Assembly: GCA_014871385.1 (NCBI GenBank)
Contig: CM026422.1
Coordinates: 18,193,437-18,257,436 of the forward strand
From: Ceratodon purpureus
Lineage: Eukaryota > Streptophyta > Bryopsida > Pseudoditrichales > Ditrichaceae
Direction of reading: 5' to 3'
Length of the DNA stretch: 64,000 nt
The notes beneath the pieces were generated by a model. It did no database searches. It was not told the DNA's origin and saw only the letters and a list, made by a program, of their open reading frames with translations. Below, one piece after another: positions 47,901-57,479 of the stretch; position 1 is the stretch's first letter; each line of letters begins with the position of its first letter. The position numbers and the translations under genes were made by a program.

Positions 47901-48466
47901 ATGACATGCATGAGTTCAGATTGCACACTAAAGAGACCGATTTTTAGTACAAATGAATTAATTTGGAAGATACATTATATCGGATATAAATCACCCTAAA
48001 TTCCGACAATAACTTCTATTGACACTATTCGTTATACCGGGTAAATCATGAGGGTATAGGGGCCGGATAAGTGCCGAAGTGACCCTTCTCCAATGTATCA
48101 GAGGATCTCAATCAAGCAAATCGAATGCGGACGTTAACACAAATTCTAACGTAGGTATAAACAGAAACATGTGCATAACCGGATTACAGCAGAGAAAAAA
48201 TTGGCAACATGAACATCAGATGATGCTCCGCAGGCCGACTAGCGGATCACGCACAATCCCCACACTTAATTTTGGTTCTTCAATAATAGTATTCTTCATT
48301 GAGTCCACCTTTTCTTGCCTGACATAATCTGGAAAACCCCAAAGAATGCATGGTTTTGTCCCCAGACCAATCACATTTCACGTTCAATTGCGAGCTCACT
48401 TACACTCCACCCTGATAAACATTCAGTTGGATGGTTGATTGGAAGGGGTCGCGTTTTCCACTAGTG
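44936..48466. mobile_element. CACTA (En/Spm-type) element, 3.5 kb (TSD ATT)
   Basis: Left end CACTAGTAGAATGTGTGAC, right end read inward CACTAGTGGAAAACGCGAC; alignment continues imperfectly to about 28 bp. ATT flanks both ends (44,933-44,935; 48,467-48,469). Both subterminal zones carry repeated CCGG-containing words: TATCCGGGTT, TACCCGGTTT, ATACGGGTTT, ATCCGGTTT and GGGTAATACCCGG at 45,210-45,420, and TACCGGGTAAA, GGGGCCGGATAAG and AACCGGATT at 48,030-48,185. Subterminal repeats on both flanks are typical of CACTA elements, where they bind the TNPA-type protein. No TNPD-like transposase is recognised, so it is probably non-autonomous and carries other coding sequence. Confidence 0.65.
46396..47130 (-). 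CDS. Unidentified reading frame inside the CACTA element
   Basis: 244 codons open without a stop, too long to dismiss easily in AT-rich DNA. The frame has no ATG at its left edge (the first triplet is TTG), so if real it has an upstream exon or starts internally near the TTEMPLSYVF segment. The second half is protein-like: FLVHFIVLPPYVEMQELGR, FSEYLQHFGDD, ETFGTLLVGNINDLL, VDVSFVTQPIDSIVLTSKDG. Further exon-like pieces follow on the same strand at about 46,335-46,240 (DINLLIPPSEEV) and 46,225-46,070 (CELECQPFRTLIEAKVPQG). I do not recognise the family. Either an unusual transposon protein or captured host exons; the last 35 residues, glycine-rich, may be read-through of an intron. Confidence 0.4.
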   Translation of the reverse strand: MKYFSCTQTFISSGHCHLYIRNSQTEIPVESKVISDNIRHCSYHFFKCGHSLCRTLRFSYSIVEDANSYHIFPHFRESSLFSKPILLPNIPTTEMPLSYVFAIGAEIDNERSTFLVHFIVLPPYVEMQELGRVLDLPFSEYLQHFGDDRSRAGSCLAYSITCLEDDCECMPDHDMETFGTLLVGNINDLLCHGPCAVDVSFVTQPIDSIVLTSKDGDLICELRLRGWRMVCFGGGGRGFGELGI

Positions 48467-49331
48467 ATTTCTACCGATGTGGATTTTACAAGTATAATTA
48501 TCCTTTGATTTAAAGGAAATTCACATCCGTGTTGTAATACTTTTGATCATTGGTATATCATTTAGTGATTTTTTTATTTATAATTTGTCGCCATTTTCAA
48601 AAAAATAAAAATGGTTGAGGACTCTGGTACACTTTCTCAATCTTATATTTTTCATATGATGAAAGAAAGGATTACAAGATTCATTTATAGCGTTCATTAT
48701 GACTATCATAGTGGATGGCTTCATAAAAGAATTATTAATACCCTCATCGTCGACGTGTGTAAAATACATGCCTATGATAACAAGGAGGGACGGACAAATG
48801 CTATTCTTTTATTCATCAACTTGGATTTTGTAGACACTTTAATATTGCGGACATGCTTTATGGTGTCATCTTGATTTGATAGAGGTTCAAGAGTAAATTG
48901 GGTAGATTATCCTAATTCAAGAGATTATTGGTATTTGGAATATCATATTAAAATGAGTATGATTAAGGAAAAACTAGCTGATGATTACTCCACAAAATAT
49001 ATTACAGATTATGAGGGTGAACCAAATGAAATTTTCAATTTAATGCAATATTGTAATAATACATTAATATATCCAATTTGATATCATAATATCTAATATA
49101 GAAAAGAAATCGTATGTGTAGAAATTCTAAAACTTAAAGTAAACCTTAAAAAATTATCCATTAGTCACCTATTATCACATGATATAAAATTTATAAATCA
49201 TCCCGTCTTCAAAAAAGTATAAAAGGCAATGAAAATTCATTTGCTTTTATTTTCACTCTTTTAACTTTTCTTTTCTTTTGATTTAGTGCAAAATGATCTA
49301 AGCTTCTTCATAGGCCATACTCTTGATCCAT
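48467..49331. other. AT-rich intergenic DNA
   Basis: Short frames only; no gene recognised. Confidence 0.5.
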
Positions 49332-49342
49332 TTATGGTGAGT

Positions 49343-49445
49343 ATTTTTTTTTTTTTTTTTTTGAGAGAAATGGTGAAAAATCCATTGCAAAAGGAACGAA
49401 CAATACACCCTTGCGAACCAAGCCAGGCCAAAGGCCTGGCTGGCG
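49343..49445 (-). mobile_element. L1 3'-end fragment (103 bp)
   Basis: An 11-bp direct repeat TTATGGTGAGT (49,332-49,342 and 49,446-49,456) brackets a poly-T run followed by about 80 bp that resemble the 3' end of the L1 at 52,579: an ATTGCAA(A/G)GGAA word, then CCAAGCCAGGCC in the place of CAAGCCAGGGC. On the minus strand this is a 5'-truncated L1 tail ending in poly-A. Confidence 0.75.
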
Positions 49446-49607
49446 TTATGGTGAGTTTTGAACTTCAAGACTTCCTTTTGGGATTTCCATTTTGGCCCTT
49501 CAAAATTGTTTTACTTCATTCTGGTTACCCTTGTTTTATAAATGTCAACTTTTCCCGAGTCCGCCTCTAGTCAGATCTTATCTCTACTGTATGAGAATGG
49601 CTGATAA

Positions 49608-50113
49608 GAGCATCTTCAATGTAACACTGAAAAGCTCATTGCAAACCAAAACCTATCTTTTAACTCACCTAAAATTAATAATTGAAATTACCATCATTAG
49701 AATTGCAGCTAATATTAAACAGAAATAAGAATAAAAATTGGTGAAATTTGGACGTATGTGAAATCCTTCCTTAAAACACCACATTTTTTAAATTTAGAGG
49801 GAATGCACCAAATCTTACTTAAAAATGGAAAGATCTTCCTTTACTCCCTCTAAATTTCAGAAATATAGAGTGAGGAAGGGAGGATCTTTCCATTTTTAAG
49901 TAAGATTTGGTGCACTCCCTCTTAATTTTGAAAATGTGGTCTTTTCAATTAGATGTATCCCTACATCAATTCTTTGCAAAAAAAAATTTAGAAAAATCTT
50001 AGGTTTATTTAGATGCGCTTCAAATGATGGTAATTTCAATTTCTAATTCAAGGTCAGTCAAAAAATAGGTTTTGGTTTGCAGTGAGCTTTTTAGTGTTGC
50101 ATTGGGGATGTTC
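49608..50113. mobile_element. Harbinger-like foldback MITE (TSD TAA)
   Basis: 506 bp, almost entirely palindromic: arms of about 240 bp face each other, with GAGCATCTTCAATG at the left end and GAACATCCCCAATG read inward from the right, and shared inner blocks such as GCAAACCAAAACCTAT and AAATCTTACTTAAAAATGGA. TAA flanks both sides (49,605-49,607; 50,114-50,116). Non-coding; a transcript would form a long hairpin. Confidence 0.65.
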
Positions 50114-50116
50114 TAA

Positions 50117-50947
50117 GATGGGAACATTACAACTCTTCCCTCTTAAGCTTTACCGTGGTTCTTTTGAGTATGCGAGTAATTTCCTCAATGCTAAAAGACA
50201 TGCAATTATGGCAACCTTACACTTGTCATTCCTTAGATAGAAACACTATTAAAAAATGGGATTGATTAAGGTACTCTTTGAATACTTACTTTTTTCTTTT
50301 AAAGTGTTTTAATTGTGTTTAAGCCACCTTAATATCTTTAAAAAATGTCTCAACTAAACTTGTTTTTTAGTAGTTAAATACTATGCAAAAGATATCTATG
50401 CCTATTCACCAATACTACACAATTTTCAATTTTTTACAAGATTGGAGGTTTAATTGTGTGTAGAGTTTCTACATTTTAGGTGTTATAGATTTGAATTATA
50501 ATTAGAACCATTTCAATCGATTTGATTTAGAACCGACCTTCTTGTTAAGTCAACACACTGACGATACATTTTGTATAAGATTTTCTTATTGTTTACACTC
50601 CCCTATAGTTGCTAGGAGCCCAATTTGGATACTCTTTCCAAAAAAGGTTTGAAACTTCTAAATTACCTTCATTAAAATCTATACAAATAGCATATCATAA
50701 AATTTTAACACTTTTCTCCACACAAACTTCACAAGCAAGACAAAACTGAGAAGTGATAAAAGCTTGAGGTCCACTAAATATTCATGTTATCTCCAACTTG
50801 CACCATTGGATGTGGTTACACTCTTCACACCTTATTCTTTTTAGATGCCAATCACAAATATTCGTAGCCTATAAGATCCAGCCTCTAAAGAAACTCCATT
50901 CCATACTTCTTCAATGGTTTGTATCAATTCTTGCTTATTTTTTAGAT
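50117..50947. other. AT-rich intergenic DNA
   Basis: Nothing recognised. Confidence 0.5.
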
Positions 50948-50955
50948 GTTGTGGT

Positions 50956-51205
50956 CAGGGTTTTCTATCCCGTCTGGTCGTGACTATCCCGTCGCGACGT
51001 CGGAATGGGTCGCGACGAGGGTCCTCCGACGTCATAATAGGTTTTGTAGTGTAAAAATGAAAAAGTATAAATGAAAAGGTTGCATTTCGGAGTTGGGCCG
51101 TCACAATAAAGACCGAATGGGACGTCCGGTCGTGACTCTAAACCGTCGTGACGTCCCGACATTATGACGCAAGAGGGCCAAGTCACGACCGAATAGAAAA
51201 CCCTG
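50956..51205. mobile_element. hAT-type MITE (8-bp TSD)
   Basis: 250 bp with ends CAGGGTTTTCTATCCCGTCT and CAGGGTTTTCTATTCGGTCG (read inward), both continuing into GGTCGTGACT-like sequence. An exact 8-bp duplication GTTGTGGT abuts both ends (50,948-50,955; 51,206-51,213). CAGGG termini and 8-bp target duplications define hAT elements. The interior is rich in CGACG/GTCGTGACG words. Non-coding. Confidence 0.85.
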
Positions 51206-51303
51206 GTTGTGGTAATGAAGCCAATCTTTAAGCATCTTCCACAAGTTTCTAACAAAATTTTGATCAAGTGAATTTTGAGGCCAATTCAAACTTCTTCATG
51301 CCA

Positions 51304-51877
51304 TTAATCCCTAAAGGGGCTATGGTCTGTTGGATTTGAACTATTTTCAAAGATTTATTATAAAATCAATGACAGATACATATTTAGGTCTTGATTATCA
51401 AATAAAACTTAGAGCTTCATATTTTTAGGTCAAATCTGCATGGTTAGATTAACTATTATTGTTACTAAATTTTTTCCATAAATTTTGAAACAAAAAATTC
51501 AAAAATTCTTATAAATTAAGTTATGAAGAAAATATTCATGGTTTTTGAGTAAATATTCATGGAATTGATTTGGAATGTGGTGATCTCACACCTATATTTT
51601 TGGAGTATGTTTTCATTAACTTGAACTAAAATTTCATTATTTTGATGGCTCTTTTGAACTAGAAATCAACAAAGTCAACCTTTAACTTAAATCTATTCTC
51701 AAATTTTTATTGAATTATGCAATAGAGCAATATCAAATCCAACCGTTGATTAGTGAAATAAACTTGTCAAGCTACCTTATAAAAAAACCAACCTAAAAAA
51801 ATCTTGCAAAAGGGAGTAACTTCTGTCTGAAAAATGTAATTGACCCAAAACGAGTCAATTTGGTCTTTAAGGGTTAA
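51304..51877. mobile_element. TTAA-family element (574 bp)
   Basis: TTAA-TCCCTAAAGG on the left, CTTTAAGGG-TTAA on the right; each end has one substitution relative to CCCCTAAA. Length and internal blocks (ATTATAAAAT, GGTTAGAT, TAAATTTTGAAAC) match the copy at 6,593-7,167. It looks older than the copies with perfect termini. Confidence 0.65.
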
Positions 51878-52562
51878 CTAATTTTTTAATTCTTTGGCAA
51901 CTTACTTTGATGAACAATAGCACCATCTTCTATATGTGTAACTCATGAGGTTTATTGTGCATAAAAAAAAAACCTGCTCAAAGTGCTTCCATACACATTT
52001 TCTACAAAATGTGAAGCAGTTCTTTTTCTTGAGGCATAATGAATGATGGCATTTGTTAATACTAGTAAATACACCCTAGACCATTTCAAATGTTTGTCCA
52101 AATTTGAAGGCAGACACCAAACATTGCTTCCAGATTGTGATTGCTCATGACAGCCACTAGTTCATCACAAAAACTCATCATTGAAATTAATTGCTGAAAC
52201 AAACTACAAACCTGTGTGCAATGATACTACTTGCAGTGCTACATGCGGTGCTGTGTGCATGTGATTATCCTATATGGAGTGCGTCTGGAGTGCCAAGAGT
52301 CCAAGACCCTTGAGCAACCTCAACTACACCAATTTGAGTGACAGCCTGCATACTGACATCAATTTTCCATGTACTGTACAATCATCCTAGAGTCATGTTT
52401 CAGACCTATTTGGTGGGGGAAGTGCACATACAGATTTACACTCACTAATTAAATCCTCTTTGAATGTTTCCATGGTCAAATATGGTTGGTGGCTAGAAAA
52501 GAGAGTTCAAATGTTAGAAGCTGATTCAGGAAGGGAGCAGCAAAAACTACTTCAAGGAGTAC
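51878..52562. other. Intergenic DNA
   Basis: No gene or element recognised before the L1 target duplication. Confidence 0.5.
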
Positions 52563-52578
52563 AATTTCATCCAACTTC

Positions 52579-55500
52579 TTTTTTTTTTTTTTTTTTTGGA
52601 ACAAATGAACGAAGTTCATTGCAAGGAAAGAAGTACAACAAGCCCTCATCGGACAAGCCAGGGCTTACCAAAATACAAGGGGAATCCCCGGGGGGATGGG
52701 TTTCCAACTAACGCTCAAACCATTCCTGCTACAAAACAATTCTTTAATGGTCCACGTTGCATCAAAGGAGCCCAGAGCCTTCGCTGCTTTTTCAGGAGAC
52801 TTAGCTTTGCTGAGTGCAACTTTAGTCCTGTGCCAATCTACCCTACCGTACTCTATTATTGAATCCCATATGTAGTGTCTGATTTGTTCGTCGGGCCAGA
52901 TGGTTGCTTCGAAGACGGCTTGATTCCGGAGAATCCAACAGCCCCAGATTACAATACTCCGAAGAAGGGACCATATTCTATTGACGCCCATGAGCCTGAA
53001 CCGAGCAGTTTTACCGAAGATGCATTGATCCACAGTCAACGTTTTTGCTGGCGTCGTAGTTCTTGTGCCGCGTTGCAGCCAGTGAACCATGAGGAAAGCA
53101 AACTCCCAAAATTTCTTAGCAAATGGGCATTCATAGAACCTGTGCAGATAGAACTCCTGCGTGGGTTGAATGCACAAGGGGCAGTTTGGGTTAATCAGGT
53201 GGTTGAATTTGCTTCGCCAGGTGTTAGTCGCAACCGCCTGATGCCACACCGACCAGAGGAAGCCAGCTTCCTTCTGCGATCTCGATGACCAAACTTTCTT
53301 CCAATTCAGGGGGAAGTCAATACGCCTCTCATGACGCCATTTCTCCTGAGCCGACTTTTTGAGAGAATTCCGTTGAGCCACAAGCTGCTTCCCTACTTTC
53401 GCAGAGTACATGGTGAAAGTGAGCTTGTCATTCCAACGCCAGTGGAAGGGGTCAAAATGAGGAAGCTTACCAATTTGACCATAGTACACCGGGGTTGAAT
53501 AGCTGTTTCTCTCGTTTTTGCCGATCTGCGCAACTCTCGCAACTCTCAAGCAGCCCCTCCATTGTCTGGCTAGGTCGTACAGTTTGTTAGTCCTGTCCCA
53601 GATGAGATTCCTGGAAATGAGGCCAACCGAGTAGAGAGGGTACTCGGGGGGGATGGGAGGCAGAGGCTCCCCGTCATGGATAGAGTCGGGATTCCAACTC
53701 CGACTTGTTTGAATGAGGAACTCAGGCAATTCCGCTTCGGGGGAGCTGTACCCGGCGATCCAATCTCCTTGATTCGTGGTATTGGCGGCAATCCTGAGTT
53801 GCCTTCCATATATACCTAAGATCATGGCCTTTAGAGCCTCTATGCTGGTTTGCTCAATGGCCGAAAGCCCAAACTCATGAACTAATTCCGGGGTGGCCTT
53901 AAATGCACCTGTCTGTTTGTCCCAAAGATCACCAACGGTGGCCAAGCCTCGGGTGTACAGGGAGAGAGCTCTCTCGTGGGAGACATTGACCTCGCCCCCC
54001 TTGAAGTCCACACCCCACCAGAGGGATTTTTGGCAGGCATCAGCTACACAAATGGGAGGAGCTTCTTGGAGTTTCTGGTTCAGTTTACGCCAGGCCAAAT
54101 GAATCTTGCTCCATGGCTTGGAGCCAGGGACTGAAGAGTGAGACTTCACAAGGCCCCATTGAGCGTTAGGAGGCCATGACTGTCTCTTGCTCGGGTTGGC
54201 GAACCAGAGTTTACTACGGAGGATGACCTGAAGATTGGATGAGCCAGGCAAATAAGCCGAGATAATCCATTTTCCGAGCAGGCTTGTTGTGGCTTCATGG
54301 GGGTCTAGTAAATTGAGACCTCCAATTTTCTTACTAGCACAGCAATCGTGCCAGTTGACCCTGGTGCGAGTAGAGTGTTCGGATCCAGCCCACAAATAAT
54401 TGCGAAGTAGAGCTTTCACCTTTGTAAGAGCCTTAACCGAGCCACTCCAAATTGAGAGAAAGAACCAAAGAGAAGATAAGAGAACCTGTTTCACAATGAT
54501 GGCCCGACCAGCAAGCGAGAGCATCGTTGTAGACCAGTATTCTAGTTTTTTCCGGATCCTCTGCACCAGGAAGGAGTCAATATCCTCAGAGCTAGGGTTT
54601 AAACCGAACGGAGTTCCCAAAAGTTTGGAGATGTCATGCGGTCCGGCCCATTGCCAGCCAATGCTCTGAAGCCAATCCGGGACCTCTGATTCGCAACACC
54701 AGTAAGCATGGCTTTTCGCCCAGTTGATCTCGAGACCTGTAACTGATTTGAAGAGGTTGAGAAGGTCTATGAGGGCTCTAATAGAATCAGGGGAACTAAC
54801 CTCTAAAGAGATAGAAGTGTCGTCCGCAAACTGAGAGATTAGTTGGGTCTGAGTGGAGTGAGGAAGACGAATGCCGGAAACCAGCCCAGCAGCTTCAGCG
54901 TTCTTGAGCAAGATGTTCAGCACTTCAGTCACCAATATAAAAAGGGACGGTGCCAGTGGGCAGCCCTGGCGAACTCCCCTACAGATGTCAAAACTCTTGG
55001 AAGCCTGCCGGTTGACTTGAACCGAAGCCGAGGCGCCCTGGAAGAGGAGTTTTACCAGGCTGATGAAGTTGCAGCCCAACCCAAACCGTTCTAGGCAGGC
55101 GAAAAGAAAGCTCCAGCTGACTTTGTCAAACGCCTTTCGAAAATCGACTTTCAAGAACAAAAGCGGTTGCTTCGAACGCTTGGCGATGTCAATCACTTCA
55201 TGAGCCACCAGAACATTGTCGAGGATAAAGCGATTCGGGACAAAAGCGGTCTGATCCGAGCTGATGAGGTCCGCTAGAAGCGGTTTAAGCCTGGTTTGGA
55301 GGGCTTTTGCGAGAATTTTGTATGAAGAATTAAGAAGAGTTATAGGCCTCCAATTGCCCAAGTCTTCTTTCTCACCAGATTTGAAAAGGAGGGTGATTAA
55401 GCCTTTGACCATACCTGCAGGCAGGTGACCGTCCCGTTGAGCCTGTTTAACCATCGCTAAATAATCACCTCCTATCGTTTGCCAATGGTGGGTGTAGAAC

Positions 55501-56060
55501 ATTATGTTCACACCGTCAGGGCCTGGGGCCCTGTCCTTAGCTAGATCTTTCGCCGCCTGCTCGAGCTCGTTAAGAGTAAGCTCCCTACTGAGGCTCTCCA
55601 TCATGTGCTCAGACACTCTGTTAGGAATGACACTCAGCACCTTGTCCAGATCTTCCTTAACGACGGGAGGGGGAGGAGCATAGAGCTCACCATAGTATTG
55701 CCTGCAGGCTTCCTCGAGGTCGGCTTGTTGGTTGACAATCAGACCTGAACCAGTTTTGAGCTTAGCAATAGCCTGCGACTTCGGTCTTTCTTGCACCATT
55801 TTAAAAAATTCCCCGTTGCAAGCGTCTCCTTTATCTCTCCATTTGACACGGGCGCGGATTCTTGCTCCCTCTGTCTTGATGCGTTCCATCTCAGCCAGCT
55901 GCTCCTTGGCCGAGGCAACAGCGAATTGCTTGCCGAAAGAGCTCGGGTTGGACTGTAGCTCTTCTTGAGCCTCAGACAGCTTTTGCCTCAGGTCGTCTTC
56001 TTGATGTCTGAGAGCAGCCGCCTTAGCCTTGGAATACTCTCGGTAAAATTTTAGAACACG
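52579..56060 (-). mobile_element. 5'-truncated L1 LINE with intact ORF2 part
   Basis: A 16-bp perfect target duplication, AATTTCATCCAACTTC, lies at 52,563-52,578 and 56,061-56,076. The insert ends on the minus strand with a 19-base poly-A (T run at 52,579-52,597), after a 3' UTR of only about 70 bp. The 5' end is truncated within ORF2: the apurinic endonuclease domain and ORF1 are absent. A perfect duplication, an intact 1,131-codon frame and a clean tail indicate a recent insertion. Confidence 0.95.
52665..56060 (-). CDS. L1 ORF2 reverse transcriptase (5'-truncated)
   Basis: The frame is open across the junction with the flank but has no ATG there; translation residues 1-4 come from target DNA. 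A coiled, charged N-terminal linker (to about 130) precedes the reverse transcriptase domain (about 180-480): APGPDG, NWRPITLLNSSYK, LKVDFRKAFDKVSW with the first catalytic Asp, RGVRQGCPLAPSLF, and FADD at about 415-418, the catalytic pair. The C-terminal domain ends with a zf-RVT type Cys/His segment (CPLCIQPTQEFYLHRFYECP, about residue 985). In complete elements this protein nicks DNA and copies its RNA at the target. Without the endonuclease domain and promoter this copy should be immobile. Confidence 0.95.
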   Translation of the reverse strand, partial: RVLKFYREYSKAKAAALRHQEDDLRQKLSEAQEELQSNPSSFGKQFAVASAKEQLAEMERIKTEGARIRARVKWRDKGDACNGEFFKMVQERPKSQAIAKLKTGSGLIVNQQADLEEACRQYYGELYAPPPPVVKEDLDKVLSVIPNRVSEHMMESLSRELTLNELEQAAKDLAKDRAPGPDGVNIMFYTHHWQTIGGDYLAMVKQAQRDGHLPAGMVKGLITLLFKSGEKEDLGNWRPITLLNSSYKILAKALQTRLKPLLADLISSDQTAFVPNRFILDNVLVAHEVIDIAKRSKQPLLFLKVDFRKAFDKVSWSFLFACLERFGLGCNFISLVKLLFQGASASVQVNRQASKSFDICRGVRQGCPLAPSLFILVTEVLNILLKNAEAAGLVSGIRLPHSTQTQLISQFADDTSISLEVSSPDSIRALIDLLNLFKSVTGLEINWAKSHAYWCCESEVPDWLQSIGWQWAGPHDISKLLGTPFGLNPSSEDIDSFLVQRIRKKLEYWSTTMLSLAGRAIIVKQVLLSSLWFFLSIWSGSVKALTKVKALLRNYLWAGSEHSTRTRVNWHDCCASKKIGGLNLLDPHEATTSLLGKWIISAYLPGSSNLQVILRSKLWFANPSKRQSWPPNAQWGLVKSHSSVPGSKPWSKIHLAWRKLNQKLQEAPPICVADACQKSLWWGVDFKGGEVNVSHERALSLYTRGLATVGDLWDKQTGAFKATPELVHEFGLSAIEQTSIEALKAMILGIYGRQLRIAANTTNQGDWIAGYSSPEAELPEFLIQTSRSWNPDSIHDGEPLPPIPPEYPLYSVGLISRNLIWDRTNKLYDLARQWRGCLRVARVAQIGKNERNSYSTPVYYGQIGKLPHFDPFHWRWNDKLTFTMYSAKVGKQLVAQRNSLKKSAQEKWRHERRIDFPLNWKKVWSSRSQKEAGFLWSVWHQAVATNTWRSKFNHLINPNCPLCIQPTQEFYLHRFYECPFAKKFWEFAFLMVHWLQRGTRTTTPAKTLTVDQCIFGKTARFRLMGVNRIWSLLRSIVIWGCWILRNQAVFEATIWPDEQIRHYIWDSIIEYGRVDWHRTKVALSKAKSPEKAAKALGSFDATWTIKELFCSRNGLSVSWKPIPPGIPLVFW

Positions 56061-56344
56061 AATTTCATCCAACTTCCAAGCCTGTGGTGCACCATTGGTG
56101 GTCCAGTAATTTTAGTGCAGTTGCACAAGTACTTTAATTGCCATTGGATGGAAACTCTAGTTTGAAACAGAGCGTTACTTTGTGGTTGGTTCATGTGTCC
56201 ACTTCAGGTACATGGAACAACTACAACAGGTGAGCTTCAGGTACTGGTAGGTGGATGATGTCTACCTCTGTTGAAATGTTCAGGAAGCAAGAACAGTCGC
56301 ATGATGCATTGATGTAGTAGCCCAAAAAACAAGTTGAAAAAACA

Positions 56345-56655
56345 AAACGTAAAGTATTGAGAGGAGTAACATTGTCTAAGTACAAAGACTTGATAACTAC
56401 TCTTCATCCAGAAACACTACAACACATTTTTGAGAGAAGTGACTCAGTACAAGAACAAAGACCTGATAACTCCTTGAGTCCTGTGCATCCAGAAATGCAA
56501 CAAAACGTATTGATAGGAGCAACTCAGCACAAGTACAAAGGCCTGATAAGTCCTCAGGTCCTATGCATCCAGAAATGCAACACGTATTGAGAGAAATGAC
56601 TATCTTCCGTACAAGTACAAGGTCTTGATAACCCCTCTGCATTCAGAAATGTTAT
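56345..56655 (+). repeat. ~75-bp tandem repeat, four diverged copies
   Basis: Units begin near 56,355, 56,428, 56,508 and 56,585. Each contains a TTGAGAG(G/A)AGTAAC-like start, then TAC-AAG-TACAAAG, CTTGATAAC or CCTGATAAC, and GCATCCAGAAATG(C/T). Period is 73-80 bp. Short frames on both strands follow the repeat and are not genes. Confidence 0.75.
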
Positions 56656-57479
56656 GGGTCCTACAATGAACCTTTGTATAAGTTATTCCAGGTTACAACT
56701 TGCACAACCATACTTGGGTCGTTTGGAGATTCTTTGAAATTCTTGTTTGTTCTGTGGCATTTTCTCACCTTTGAATATATAAACATCTGCTCAATAGTCA
56801 ACGTTCACCGGTCAAATTTCTAGATCTAAAGCTGAACGCTAGAGTACATAATTTTGACAAGTAAACCTTCAACAGCAGAAAGATTAACTCATTATGCTCC
56901 TCAAATCAATCCTGCTCAAACCTTTGTAAATGTTGTATTCAGTCTACAGCAATCATGTACAGCAGACTGTGCTTCTTCCGCCAGCTGCACAGTGAAAGAA
57001 AATATCAAGGGCATGACATCAGTTTAAAGATTAACTTTTTCTCAGGTGCGTACCATCTCAGATGTGAAGGTAAGGCAAGTCGGAGCTATATTAGAGTAAA
57101 TAAAAGTGTACTAATTTGAGTACCTAGACGAGAACTGTGGCAAGATTGAATTGCTGGGTTTTTTTTAACAAGGACTATTGACGACTAAGTCTGAAGGTGT
57201 AAGCAAAAAAGTGCAGACCCCACTGAACTTTGGAAACCATCCTCAAGCTGATGCTTTGCATAGCTAGAAGAAATCCACATGGGACTCCAGTAATATAGTA
57301 GCTCATTTGACAGGATGTACCCGTCAAAATGTAGCAGCTCGCGCAAAGCTAGGTTCCGTGGAAAGTTTTCCCGGAAATGAGCCACATAATTTGCATCAAA
57401 ATCTTGTGAAATTTGTTGTGATGCCGCAATGCCTGAGCAAAACTTTAACATAATAATTCACATTCCTCAAAAACTCCCC
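56656..57479. other. 3' flank of the p32 gene
   Basis: Contains the probable 3' untranslated region of the minus-strand gene that stops at 57,480. No other gene seen. Confidence 0.45.

Noticed and set aside
53893-54102. Plus-strand frames across the L1 region (several)
   Set aside because: Shadows of the long minus-strand reverse transcriptase frame.
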